NCBI GenBank assembly: GCA_022606135.1
Contig: JABYQN010000016.1
Location: forward strand, 558,001-622,000
Reading direction: 5' to 3'
DNA from: Fomes fomentarius
Taxonomy: Eukaryota; Basidiomycota; Agaricomycetes; Polyporales; Polyporaceae
Length of the DNA: 64,000 bases
The notes beneath the pieces were generated by a model. The model searched no databases and was not told the DNA's origin. It was given only the letters and a program-made list of their open reading frames with translations. Position numbers and translations under genes: made by a program. This document shows, in pieces, positions 46,180-57,100 of this stretch (position 1 is the stretch's first letter; every line of letters begins with the position of its first letter).

Positions 46180-48330
46180 CACCTCGAAGTTTCGGCGCAC
46201 GTTAGCTTCCCTGCTCGTGCAGGTACTAATCCCCAGGGCCACGAAGAGGCCTGCGCCAGGAACGACCGTGCTCTCAGGCAGCGACGGTTGACCATACCTC
46301 GGGAGCCGTTCTTGACGCGAGGTTATTTGCTTGAGCTCGAGCGGCGCTTGAGGGGTTGCGACGGAGACACACGCCTGCAAAGCACCATGGGATGTAATGG
46401 GGAATAGATACGAACAACTTATCGCCCGATTCTGGACCAACCCAGGTGTGGGCGGCGAACGCATACGAGTTCTAGTTTGCTTGACCATCTTCCAAAACAC
46501 TGTGATAGGAAACCCATATTTTATGTGTTGTGTCTGAACATAGAGTCCTGGTTCAGGCGGGTGCACCCGGAGAACGGGGGAAGAAATACCAGTGAAGAGT
46601 ATTACAAGAGCGATGGAAGGGCATCCCCCACTTGAATGCAACGTCGCCGGGCAAGATAGAGAGCATTTATGCTGTATACTCGTCGTCTAGCTGGCAAGGC
46701 AATTAGCATAAGAGAGCACAGGAAGACCGACATACCAAGGCACAGATGCGGTCTTCGCCAGGATGTCTCGGGCCCGAGCATGAACCCTCCCATGAGGATG
46801 AGCGCATACAAGGTGCCGCTATTCACGTGGGGGAAACTCGATATCGGGATTGCAAACCTGCACACCGCATCATGTCAATGACGAGTGCAAAGCTTAAATA
46901 CTCACCGGAAACAGGTGTCCAAGGCGACTTCGAGTCGCTGACGCGCCGACGACGTCGGTTCCTTCTAGTCAGCTTCAACTGCGGGACGCACGTCTGGAAA
47001 AGATCCCGGATGGGGGTAAATAAATAGAGATAGATTATCATGGGATGCTCGGTGCGAAGGCCCACATGAGCGTAGCGCAGGACATCCCAGTCGATGTGGT
47101 TCACTTTGACTTCAATGATCGTCAGGTCGCCATATTGTTGGGGATAGATGCTGTAACGATTGAAGGATGTCTGCTGCGAAATAGATCAAAATAATTAATG
47201 TATGTGTCGTGGCTGTGATGTCCTGCAGCCACGGTCAGGCTGGCGTGAGGAAATAACGGGCAGCAAAGCAACATACGTGTGATGGGTATCACGAGGGTAA
47301 GGAAGTTAGAATACGTGCATGATGTCCATCATCTGATAGGCATAATAATGAGCATAAAAGAGCGAAGGAAGATGAGCATACATGTGTATAACTGTGGGCT
47401 TGGTGGCAATAAGATATCTCGGGTATACGCCGTTGACGCGCCTTTTCGGGACTGCTTCTCGTCAACTTCAACCTAAGCCACAAGAACAATCGCGAAAGTA
47501 GCCTGCACACAGTAGATAGTCAATAGCGTCCGCGAAAGTCAATAGCGACGGCAGAGCAACAACACACCAGGGAATTGAAGTATTGAGCAGCCTCAGGGCC
47601 GCTGACGCGCCGACAAGTCGGCTGCTTCCAGTCAGCTCCAGCCCGGGGGGGAGGTGGGGGAATGTTCAAGTGATTGCCGTCTGCACCACATAGGATGTGA
47701 GTGGATAGGGAGATGGGGAGAACATGCTGGCATAAGGGTGTGTCGTGAAGCACAGTTAGTATCTCGACCCGATGATGCGATCGCCTTGAACCATCTTGCA
47801 CAGTGGCGGAACTGGGAGTTGAGGCGCTGTCTGCGAAGGATCCATGGCGGGGAAACGGCCCAAGGCGTGGTCAGGGCTTATCAAGTTACTGTGGTTGAAC
47901 GTTGAATCACATATCCATGATGGATGCAGTTGTCGCTGTTTAGTTGCGGATATCCTGAAGCAAGCAAACAAGTAAATAGAAGAAGAGAGGTGGTTGGAGA
48001 ACATGGTGGTTGCGGTGAGAGGAGGACTGGAGAGAGCGGATGTTTAAGTACGCAAGGGCCGTGGCTGACTTCGGCGTTGTCCGGAGGTCTTTGGCGTGTC
48101 AGCCCAAGGAGGCGAACAATGGATTGCTTTGTTCGGTTAACCGAGCCAGCCGCCTGCGATTGTCCTTCCGTCACTCACCGTGATCGATAGGCTGTGTGCC
48201 ACCGCAGAGGCTTTCAAGCGCAGCTCGCTTACAGGAAGTGGTGTGGCCCCGACGGGGAATGATCCACTAGGCAGTGCTTTGGCCCCGGGTGACGCGCTGA
48301 CCGCTTTGACCAGTCGGATCGCTTTGACAG
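46180..48330 (-). repeat. Hairpin-array element, copy E
   Basis: Fifth copy, outside the inverted duplication, in the same orientation as D. Hairpins at 47596-47644 (outer GGGC/GCCC, middle GCTGAC/GTCAGC, inner CCGAC/GTCGG), 47432-47466 (GTTGAC/GTCAAC) and 46928-46973 (GCTGAC/GTCAGC, inner CCGAC/GTCGG). The promoter-like block is at about 48040-48170 and the ATG at about 48005. The first frame seen in A and D is shifted here. The conserved 3' stretch (about 46190-46390) is open and reads ERLPRYGQPSLPESTVVPGAG. Confidence 0.7.
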
Positions 48331-49453
48331 CTGGACCGAGTATGCCATATGGGCCTGCCAGTGGCGATGAAAACTTTGTCAATTGAATTGTGAAAAGGAG
48401 AAATTGCATCGTCGGTTATTGCTAAGTGGACTCTGCTTCACCCAAATCTTAGTAGCCTACATAATCCCCAACGTGATCAACGCCATTTTGAACTAGCCAG
48501 AAGGCTGTCAGTGCATTGGATTGCGTCACGTTACCCCATGTAAAGACAGATCAATTATTGGGGCGAAATGGCAGCAGGACGGAGGGTCGCGTATGGTGCG
48601 CATGGGCCCAGGCAGACTTGCTCACCCCGACCACCGATGGCTCGTTGCAGACAGTTATGAGTCTTCGACTTCAGTAGTATCCCGCGCTCTGGATATCGCG
48701 CAGGTGTTAGCAGAGCTGCATCATAGTAACGCGTACTCGTCGGAGTAAATTACTCACCTAAACATTGAGCTGATCTCTGTCTATGGTACGCGTTGACGTA
48801 CGTGATGGAGTACGAGGATCATGATGGAATGTAGCAATCCACGAAGAGTCGGGCGACGATTCAATGACTTGAATTGGTAATCGAAGCGCCGAGCACCTGG
48901 AAAGTTGACGGTCAAAAGTAGCAAGCTTCTCGTGACTGTGAAATTTCGTCGCCGGAAACTACATCTACTAGGATTCTACTAGATGCAGTGGCAATAACCA
49001 GTGAATGCAGTTAGGAACAGATAGACATCGTACGTGACGATTTCCGAGTCCGCGCTCCGATCCAGCGTCAGGCGGAATCATGCATCGGATTCTCCGGTCC
49101 GGGCACGGCACGGGGTGCACAAAGCCCGATAAGGAAGCTCACAACAAACCATGTTGCTTGGAAGGTGATAATTCGTTTCCGCACATGCTCAATGTTGCTC
49201 GAAACTCCTTCTCGCCTACGATGAATTGAACAAAGCGGCGGTGTGAAGCAGCAAGAGAGCCGGCTGGGGAGCCCAGAAAAATGAAAGAGGCTTGCTCCGA
49301 ATTACCGCACGGCGAGAGTGTTATATAAGCGCAAATGCGAGACGGAATGGGCGTCTCCACCTTCCTCCGCACTTGCATCGATCCCCCTCAGGCCGAGTCT
49401 CAAGCGAACCCTTCGCCCTCCCCCTTTCTCCTCACTCCCTCGCTCTCTTTACG
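48331..49453. other. Intergenic region upstream of the E2 gene
   Basis: No gene recognised. The last 150 bases are the likely promoter and C/T-rich leader of the UBE2G1-type gene. Confidence 0.4.
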
Positions 49454-50426
49454 ATGTCTTCTAGGACAGGAACTCAAGGAAACGTCGCCTCCAACACACT
49501 CCTGCTCCGGAGGCAGCTTACCGAGCTCACTAAGCACCCTGTGGAGGGTTTCTCTGCAGGTGCGCTCCTGCAGCTCCTAATCCGGACCGACTAGTCTACT
49601 GACGTGTTCGCCGCTTGCTGTGTGTACCATCCACACACATGGGGCGTGCTGGCTTGCAGGCCTGGTTGACGACAACAACCTGTACGAGTGGGATGTCATG
49701 ATCATCGGGTGCGTCCTTTGCACAAACGTTTATTGCACATGCAGGATCCCAACCATTGTCCCTCCCTACAGCCCTCCGGACACCATCTAGTATGTGCTCT
49801 GCACCTGTCGCGTCTTTTATCACGGGTATTGATCGTCAGTAGCGAGGGTGGCTTCTTCAAGGCGCGTCTGACCTTCCCCGAAGACTTCCCCTTGAACCCA
49901 CCGAAGCTGCGATTCATCACCGAGATGTGGCATCCAAACAGTGAGCACTTCTGCCTGTAAGATCGCACAGGGCCACACTGACCACGATCGCTAGTCTACG
50001 CCGATGGGGTCGTGTGCATCTCCATCCTTGTACGTCTCTTGATCCTCTACAGTGAGTGCATTAGACTGATGTCACACAGCACCCGCCAGGTGAAGATCAG
50101 TACGGCTATGAGGACTCCGGAGAGCGTTGGCTACCTGTGCACACAGTGGAGTCGATCGTTAGTACTTCAGTGACCTTAGACCTCTCTGGTGTCTGATAAC
50201 CCAATGGCGTAGCTCCTGAGTGTGATCTCCCTGCTCTCATCGGACACGCCCAACCTAGACAGCCCAGCGAACGTGGATGCGGCGAAGCAAGTACGAACCG
50301 ACTTCGAAGGTGCGTCATTATGATTGCTCCTCTATGTACTGGCGCTCATCATCGTGTTCCCATCTAGGATACAAGAAGAAAGTTCGGCGGCTCGTGCGAC
50401 GGAGTGCGGAGGAAGCGTTCGATTAA
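49454..50426 (+). CDS. Ubiquitin-conjugating enzyme E2, UBE2G1 type
   Basis: Transfers ubiquitin from E1 to lysines or E3 partners. Eight exons join to 179 aa: 49454-49559, 49660-49708, 49772-49789 (18 bases), 49843-49940, 49995-50029, 50080-50157, 50213-50309 and 50368-50426. The UBC fold is clear: LYEWDVMIIGPPDTIYEGGF, FPEDFPLNPPKLRFITEMWH, then HPN-IYADGVVCISIL with the catalytic Cys. The acidic loop after it, HPPGEDQYGYEDSGERWLPV, marks the UBE2G/Ubc7 class. DSPANVDAAK and the basic tail KKKVRRLVRRSAEEAFD fit UBE2G1 better than UBE2G2. Confidence 0.94.
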
Positions 50427-51110
50427 ATGACCCTCCCGCTTTCCTTGCTTTGTATCTTCCGTATATCGGTTCTGCGCACTCGTGCGCTCTGCGTTTGGAC
50501 TTGTGTTAGTCGACGTCTCCTGATGCAATTCCACGTCTTGTTCACGTCCTCCACCACATCTTCTGGTTCTTCAGTCTTATCGTGCTGTCTTACCTTGTGT
50601 CGTTTTCTCTCCCCTCCCCTCCCTTCTGCCTTACAATCTACATCTCCATCACCTGTTCACCGCTAGTACCGTCGTAATCAGGCGCTGTCCCCATCTCCTC
50701 CCATCTCCACCTCTTTTCCCCCTTCCTGTCCCACATCACAATGTCGTCATTAGGATTGTTTGTATCAAGCTATCATCAGAAGCTGTTTTCGTCTGTACTT
50801 ACCCACATATCTCGTTATACGCTCGCGTCTTCGCGTCCCTTAAACGCCTCGTGCGTGTGGTTCGTGCCCCTCGGTGGCTGGACCGCGACCGTATGCGACG
50901 TGGTTCGAGTATACCGAGCGTACCCATGTAGTAAGCAGGTCCATTCTTTCGGCATATCTGTGTACAGTGGCTGACACTGTTGTGCAAATTCACAGAAAGA
51001 GTACTCAGACCACATTTGTATGGAGCGCTCGCTCGTTCTCGTTGTGAGTTACACATACCACAAGGCTACTACGACAATAGTCTTCGGCTATCCACTACAC
51101 CGTCCTCTCC
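50427..51110. other. Intergenic, pyrimidine-rich
   Basis: Long C/T-rich 3' flank of the E2 gene, for example 50540-50730. No gene seen. Confidence 0.4.
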
Positions 51111-52523
51111 CTACCGTCCTGCGATTTTGACATCTAGAGGATCTAAATGCATCATCCGCACGAGGCTAGTCACCATCCCATCCACGAACGCTGGATCGTT
51201 GATGTCCGTATCCCGTTCCACCACATTGATATCAATTTTCGTTCTATCTACCCTCGCTGCCAGACCATCTTTGAGCGCATTGAAAAGCGCAACATCTGCT
51301 TCGTGGTTCTCGAACGGCCCGCCCTTCGCGCTCAACATGCTCACGCCCCGGCACGGGATCCACACCTCCTTGCTTCCCTCGCCCTCACCCTTGTCCGCGT
51401 TTGATCTCGGGCTCAGGATCGAGTTCGAGTGCGTACGCAGTTGCAGCTTCTCCGCGACGATGTGCCCCAACTGAGCACATTCCTCGCGTGTCGTGCGCAT
51501 GATCGTCACACTGGGATTATGCTCGTACAACCGCCTACCCTTCCTCACCCACTCCTCCGGTACAGTGGACCGTGGACCGAAGTTGACCATATCGAGCGCA
51601 CCCAGTGACACCACTTGCGGCACGCCGCTCCGAGAGGCGGCTTCGAGCCGGTGCGGGCCTGCGGACAAGACGCCGCCGACGAGCTCGTCTGCGAGTTCGG
51701 TGGTGGTCAGGTCGAGCACGCCGTCGAAGAACCCATCCGAGATGAGACGCTCGAGGGCGCGACCCCCCGAGCCGGTCGCGTGGAAGACGTATGTGGTGCA
51801 GGGGTAGCGCGAGAGGAGGGACCGGGCGTGCGTTACCGCGGGCGTCGTCACGCCGAACATCGTGATCGCTATCCGCTTCTTGCGCTCCCTCTCCTCGCCC
51901 TTGTTTGTGAGAACGAGACGGGTGCGGTACGCGCGGGCCATGTCAGCGATGGCGCCGGCGGCGTTCTCGAGGATGGGGCAGAGGATGTCGTTCAGCCCGG
52001 CGATGTCCACGACGCTGTAGACGAGCGCGACGTCTGTGTCTCGCACGAAGGCGCTCACGTCGCCCGCGGCCATCGTGCTCACGAGCAACTTTGGGAAGCC
52101 CAGGGGGAGAGCGGCGAAGATCCCCGAGGCGAGCGCAGACCCGCCTGAGCCGCCTAGTGCGAGGATGCCGTGGAGAGTGTGGGACGAGACAAGCGAGGCC
52201 AAGAGGGGCGCGGCATGTGCTGACATGGTTGTTATGAGGTCGTTGCGCGAGAGGGTGGAAATTTCTGGTAGGGGGTCGGTTTTGGTTGGGGTGAAGGTAG
52301 AGGTGACCGAAGGGGGAGAGGATGAGGAGGGAGAAGCGGCGAGGATGGTGGACTGCGAGACGTCGACGGCTGGGTGCGTGCTGGGTGTGCGGCCGACGTC
52401 GACGAGCTTGACTCGCACGTTGTGGAACTCGAGGAGCTGGGTGCGGACGTAGAGGAGCTCGTCGAGCTTTGTGTCGCACGTTCCGAGCACTGCGATGCAT
52501 GGTGTGGATGTTTCATCTGACAT
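51111..52523 (-). CDS. Tm-1-like ATP-binding (UPF0261) protein
   Basis: Single exon of 470 aa from the ATG at 52523. The start MSDETSTPCIAVLGTCDTKL, then GILALGGSGGSALASG, VSTMAAGDVS, DIAGLNDI, and MFGVTTPAV, HATGSGGRALE are the expected UPF0261 glycine-rich motifs. The C-terminus is likewise typical: GALDMVNFGPRS, then WIPCRGVSMLSAKGGPF and NVVERDTDINDPAF. The family is homologous to the N-terminal half of tomato Tm-1; its own reaction is not established. It lies downstream of, and on the same strand as, a TIM-barrel gene equivalent to the other half of Tm-1. An internal Ser/Pro-rich insert sits at residues 60-80. Confidence 0.92.
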   Translation of the reverse strand: MSDETSTPCIAVLGTCDTKLDELLYVRTQLLEFHNVRVKLVDVGRTPSTHPAVDVSQSTILAASPSSSSPPSVTSTFTPTKTDPLPEISTLSRNDLITTMSAHAAPLLASLVSSHTLHGILALGGSGGSALASGIFAALPLGFPKLLVSTMAAGDVSAFVRDTDVALVYSVVDIAGLNDILCPILENAAGAIADMARAYRTRLVLTNKGEERERKKRIAITMFGVTTPAVTHARSLLSRYPCTTYVFHATGSGGRALERLISDGFFDGVLDLTTTELADELVGGVLSAGPHRLEAASRSGVPQVVSLGALDMVNFGPRSTVPEEWVRKGRRLYEHNPSVTIMRTTREECAQLGHIVAEKLQLRTHSNSILSPRSNADKGEGEGSKEVWIPCRGVSMLSAKGGPFENHEADVALFNALKDGLAARVDRTKIDINVVERDTDINDPAFVDGMVTSLVRMMHLDPLDVKIAGR

Positions 52524-53139
52524 GGTACTGATATTTATCTTGAGGGTACGATGCTGAAGAGCTGCAAACGTGTGCACCATGTGCTGGCAAAGAATTGTGG
52601 TTGTCACTTTGGATTGTGTAAATAGCTTCTTCAGGAAGTAGAATCGCTCGACTGCATGAGCTCCAGGCCTCTCGGTTTTCGCGCTCGCGATGACGTCACT
52701 GCGAACGCAAATACTTGGGTTTCAGGGTCACTTCATATATCGTGTGCAAGTCATGTCCGTCGGATATGTTGCAAAGGCATTCTATAAAGGAGGACAGCAG
52801 GTACAGTAGTACGCGGTCACGTTGCCTTAATGAGACGCGCCTGTGGCGTAACATCAAATATGTCAACCCCTATTCCACCTGAGCCCGGTCTCTCGTCTGG
52901 CCTAGCCATTGCTTCAAGCATGCTCAGACCGCACGGCACCCTCCCGCTCACCTATCCAGCTTAGCCCGTCCAGAGCTCTATCGCACGCCATACCAGGGTC
53001 GAAGGTAAGTGAACTGAACGCAGGAGCCTGAGGTTGACCCTCAATGCGGTCATTCAAGTTGCCCCATGAAACGTGTCTGTCACTGTGGCGTTCCCCTGTT
53101 GTATAATGGCAATTGTAACAATGTACACGGTCTCCAAGA

Positions 53140-54112
53140 CTAACACTTCCTCACCCTGATCTCCTTAAACCTTCTCGCGTTCTCTTCTATCGCCGTCTCA
53201 ACGGGCAGCCTCTCCACGCTGGAAGCCCCAAAGAAGCCATGCACGCCCGTCGTGCGACCCAGCACGTACGCCGCATCATCCCGGGTCGCAATCGGCCCCC
53301 CATGGCACAGCACGATCACCTCCTCGTTGATCCTCACAGCCGCATCCCGGCACTCCTGCACCCGGCGCACGCAGTCGTCGAGCGTCGTGGAAGATGTCTC
53401 CAAGTTATAGTCGGCCCCGATACTCCCGCCCGTCGTGAGCCCCATGTGCACCACGAGCACGTCCGCGCCGACGCGCGCCATCGCCTCGGCGTCGGCGACC
53501 GTGAAGACGTACGGGCAGGTGAGGAGCCCGAGGGCCCGCGCCTCGCGGACCATGGCGACCTCGAGCGCGTACGACATGCCCGTGGCTTCGAGGTGGGCCC
53601 GGAAGGTCCCGTCGATGAGGCCGACGGTGGGGAAGTTCTGCACCCCGCAGAAGCCGAGGTCTTTGAGCTGCCGGAGGAAGCGCGGGATGGACCGGAAGGG
53701 GTCGGTCCCGCACACCCCTGCGATCAGTCCGGCGTTCTCGACGATGGGGATGATTTCGTTTGCCTTTGGTTGTTGTGAAATCTGGTCAACATACGGACAT
53801 GGTACACGGGGTGGTATATGGTCGGTTCCCGTCGGCGGTGTGCTATTCGACGGAGGAGTGAGATTCAAGCTGAGGTACGTACCATTTCGAGTACGATCGC
53901 GTTCGCGTCGCCGTAGGGCATGAGACCCGCGAGCGACCCTCTGCCGGCCATCCTGAACCGGCCGCTGTTGTAGAGCACGATGATGTCTGCGCCGGCTTTG
54001 TCGATGAACTTGGCGGAGAGGCCGATGCCTGCGCCTCGAGAATGACTCCACCCGAGGTGATGGTTTGTCGGAGGCGTGCGAGGGCCTCTTCTCTGTTGGA
54101 TGGGGGTGCCAT
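53140..54112 (-). CDS. TIM-barrel protein (Tm-1 C-terminal / PEP-hydrolase-like), apparent frameshift
   Basis: Exons 54112-53883 and 53781-53140. Readable parts: [20 protein letters not shown], then [111 protein letters not shown]. This is the TIM-barrel family that forms the C-terminal half of Tm-1-like fusions. Within exon 1 the frame changes: after GGVIL the sequence lacks about four bases compared with the expected GAGAGIG loop (near 54020-54030), so the start and the barrel are in different frames. This may be a true lesion or a sequence error. No short intron repairs it. Confidence 0.8.
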
Positions 54113-54168
54113 ATCAAAACTGGTACTATGCAAGGCTCATCAGATGGCGAGTGTGGATATCGATGCAT

Positions 54169-57100
54169 CGGACTAACGATGCAGGTAAGTGCTAGGACTT
54201 CGCATGCTGTACGGGTTCAAGCCGATACCTGCTATATTAATGACGTCATGCTGGCGGTTATAAACTATGTATGACAGTTCTAGTCGTGGACACAGACACC
54301 TCGTTGCTTCAAATTCACGTTCGTGCTACCGTCGGGAAAATTCAACATGATCATGACGGAATATCGGTTCTCAGTAGAGCTGCGTACTAAGTAATGAGCA
54401 TTTTCTTCCTAGTACCTGGTGACTGCAGCAGAGCGGCCAACCACTGTGTGCTGTTTGCTAAGATAAATTGTCGTGGTGAAACTCTGAAGTCGTCCCTAAA
54501 ATCATGACACACATCTGCAGCTTGAGGTACCATAAGGGTTTGCGCCGCGAAACGCTTATACTGTATCGAATGTTGAAGACGTGACCTCATTATGGGAGAA
54601 AGGGTTAGCAATGTTCACCCCGGCATCTCCAATACTACATATCTGTAGCGTGATTGTTAGCATGGGACAGGGACGGAGTTTCAACTTAACCGCAGATATA
54701 ATGTGTGTGGCTGCGGGGCCAAGGCCCGAGTTGATTGCACAGAGTTCGCGCACGCGCGGCGAACGTGAGAGGGAGTTATTCCCTTAGCATGCCGGTGAAT
54801 CCTACCCAGCATTGCTCGGACACAGGTCCCGAAGAATCTGAAGCTTCTATGTACGTGTTCAACTTGAAATCGTGCCGGCGTCGGCGTCGCAATGGAATGG
54901 AAGAATCAAGATTGGAAGAGCATGAGTCGTGTGGTGCAGAATTTTGGCAATGGCTCAACTGCTACAGGGTCGACGCAATTTGGACCGGATGGAAGGTTAA
55001 GTGAGGGGGAGGTAGTGGGTACACACGTGCTTCATCCATGCGGTCCATGCTGATCAGGATCCCCGGTGTTTCACGCCGAGTTCACTCGCTCTCGCTTGGG
55101 CGAGGCGCAGATCTTTGCTGGCGGGGAAGCTGCTCCAAAAGGCTCTCCCGCGAAGCGTTTCGACAGATGACGTCGTCCTCGAGGTCCCTGAGACCCGAGC
55201 GAGCACGCAAGGCAAGACACAGACTCGATTGGGTATCGTTTAGCGTTCGAGCGGCGCCCGCCTGGAAGGGGACCTGCAGAAGAGCAAACATAGGATACGT
55301 GTATACCATTATGGATGCCTCTCCATTGCAAGTTCGCTGCATCTTCAATCGCTCGTAGGGCCAGACTGCCGGTTGGCACCAGCTCAAGTGGTAGCGAGAG
55401 ACACCGTATGCGTAGACCCTGAGAGCTTTCTGCAGGGCGGCGTCGGGGTCTCGATACATATATAGAACCCTGGACCTGACATATTTGATGGTTGATCTCC
55501 AAGACAGGAAACGAATAGTTCGAATTGATCGTGCTAGTCAGCGACAAGTATAGGATTGCCAGGCATACCGTCAAAACCCTCATATGTCCAATATGTCTAA
55601 GCATTCCAGAACGCGGTGACAACTTGAATGTGCTGGAACTCGGAGTGGGGTCCTAGTCGCCTGGAATCGAAACCTATTATAATTAGTACCAGTTCACGAG
55701 CAGTGACATGCGAAAACCAAAGGCTACCGCCCACTAGGTCGAGGGATGGTTGGAACAAGTCCTTGATTTGAGAATCAACGGTACTGCATGATTTGGACCA
55801 ATTTTCAAATCGTTGATGCCTGTGAGCTTTCCGCAGGCGCCGGGTCTGGCCTGACCCGAAGATAGGGTTCATAAAACCGCTGGTTCAAGTACCGTATGTC
55901 TTGCTCTATTTGGCTCCTTTGAAACCTGTTTACCAGTGGGTGCACTTGACTGCCTAACACTTCGCTTGTGACGAACTGGCCGCTTACGCACCTTGCCCTC
56001 AAGCAGTCTCGTCTAGACAACAGTACAGACCATGCACAAGCTTCGGCGATGGGAATAGCTCCTCGGTTGGGGATGTGATTGCCGCAAGGACGACGACTCG
56101 GAGCACAGAATCGCGAAGAGGTATGTGACTCTGAACCTTCCCAGTGTCGTGCATGTCCCTCAGGCTGGAGTTCCAGAACCAAGTGTCCACCCCTGATCGC
56201 ACGCACAGGCGCGCCGCTAGGATCATGTCATGAGCGTCGAATGACGGCATCGTAGCGAGTGTGAAGAGGCGTCTTGGGTACATCAAGGGTGAAGCATCGT
56301 AGTTCTTGCATCGGATATGGAAGAGACCAATCCTTTCAAGTTGAGCAAGACCAGTGCATCTTTTGGCGACAAATGGGGCAAGTGGGAAGGTGTCGTTCGG
56401 GCGTTGTATCCATACGTAAGTTCTCCTCATACTTCGCGGCCTTGCGCTACATGAGTTGCATGAGCGATTTCTTCCGTCGAGGCAGCATTCCGATGAATGT
56501 TCCTGTCAAGTTCCGGTCATGAAGTCGCGTATGTGAACATATACGAATGGCTACGTGGTGTACCATCCTGAACCATGTGGATCTATGGTTCATCTTCTGC
56601 TTGCACGTGGGTACACTCTCCCCGGATGACTTCTGATGCTCCCTATGGTATTAAGTGATACCAAGACTACAGTCTATGTGACCATAATGGGTGACGTCAC
56701 GAGTTCTCACTAACCTAAGTGGTTAGCCTACGTCACTTACAAACCTTACAAACCTTTTAAACCTTACAGTGGTCTACTATCACAAGGCTCAGGGTATAGC
56801 AGAAACGCTATTGCCTGCCTCTCACGGGACTGCTGGCTTCAGCAGATGGGCACCTGATAATCCTGGTCGCATCCGAAGACATATGTCGCCACAAGGAAGG
56901 AAAACCATGGAAAACAAGGGAAGCCGGTGTCAGAACAGCTGGACCCATGGATATCACAATGTCCGGTCGAGCCCAAGGGGTCGAAAGGCCGAGATTGGAA
57001 GAGCGCTATCCTCATCGGCGAAGTTTTCTTCCTGTTCTCGGGTGAAGGTTATCCGCATGGTACCCCGCCTGGAAGGAGGAGGTCAACACGCTTGCTATGA

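Noticed and set aside
55082..56430. Open frames of 125-143 codons on the minus strand
   Set aside because: No domain, no splice structure, and composition does not resemble the confident genes in this window.
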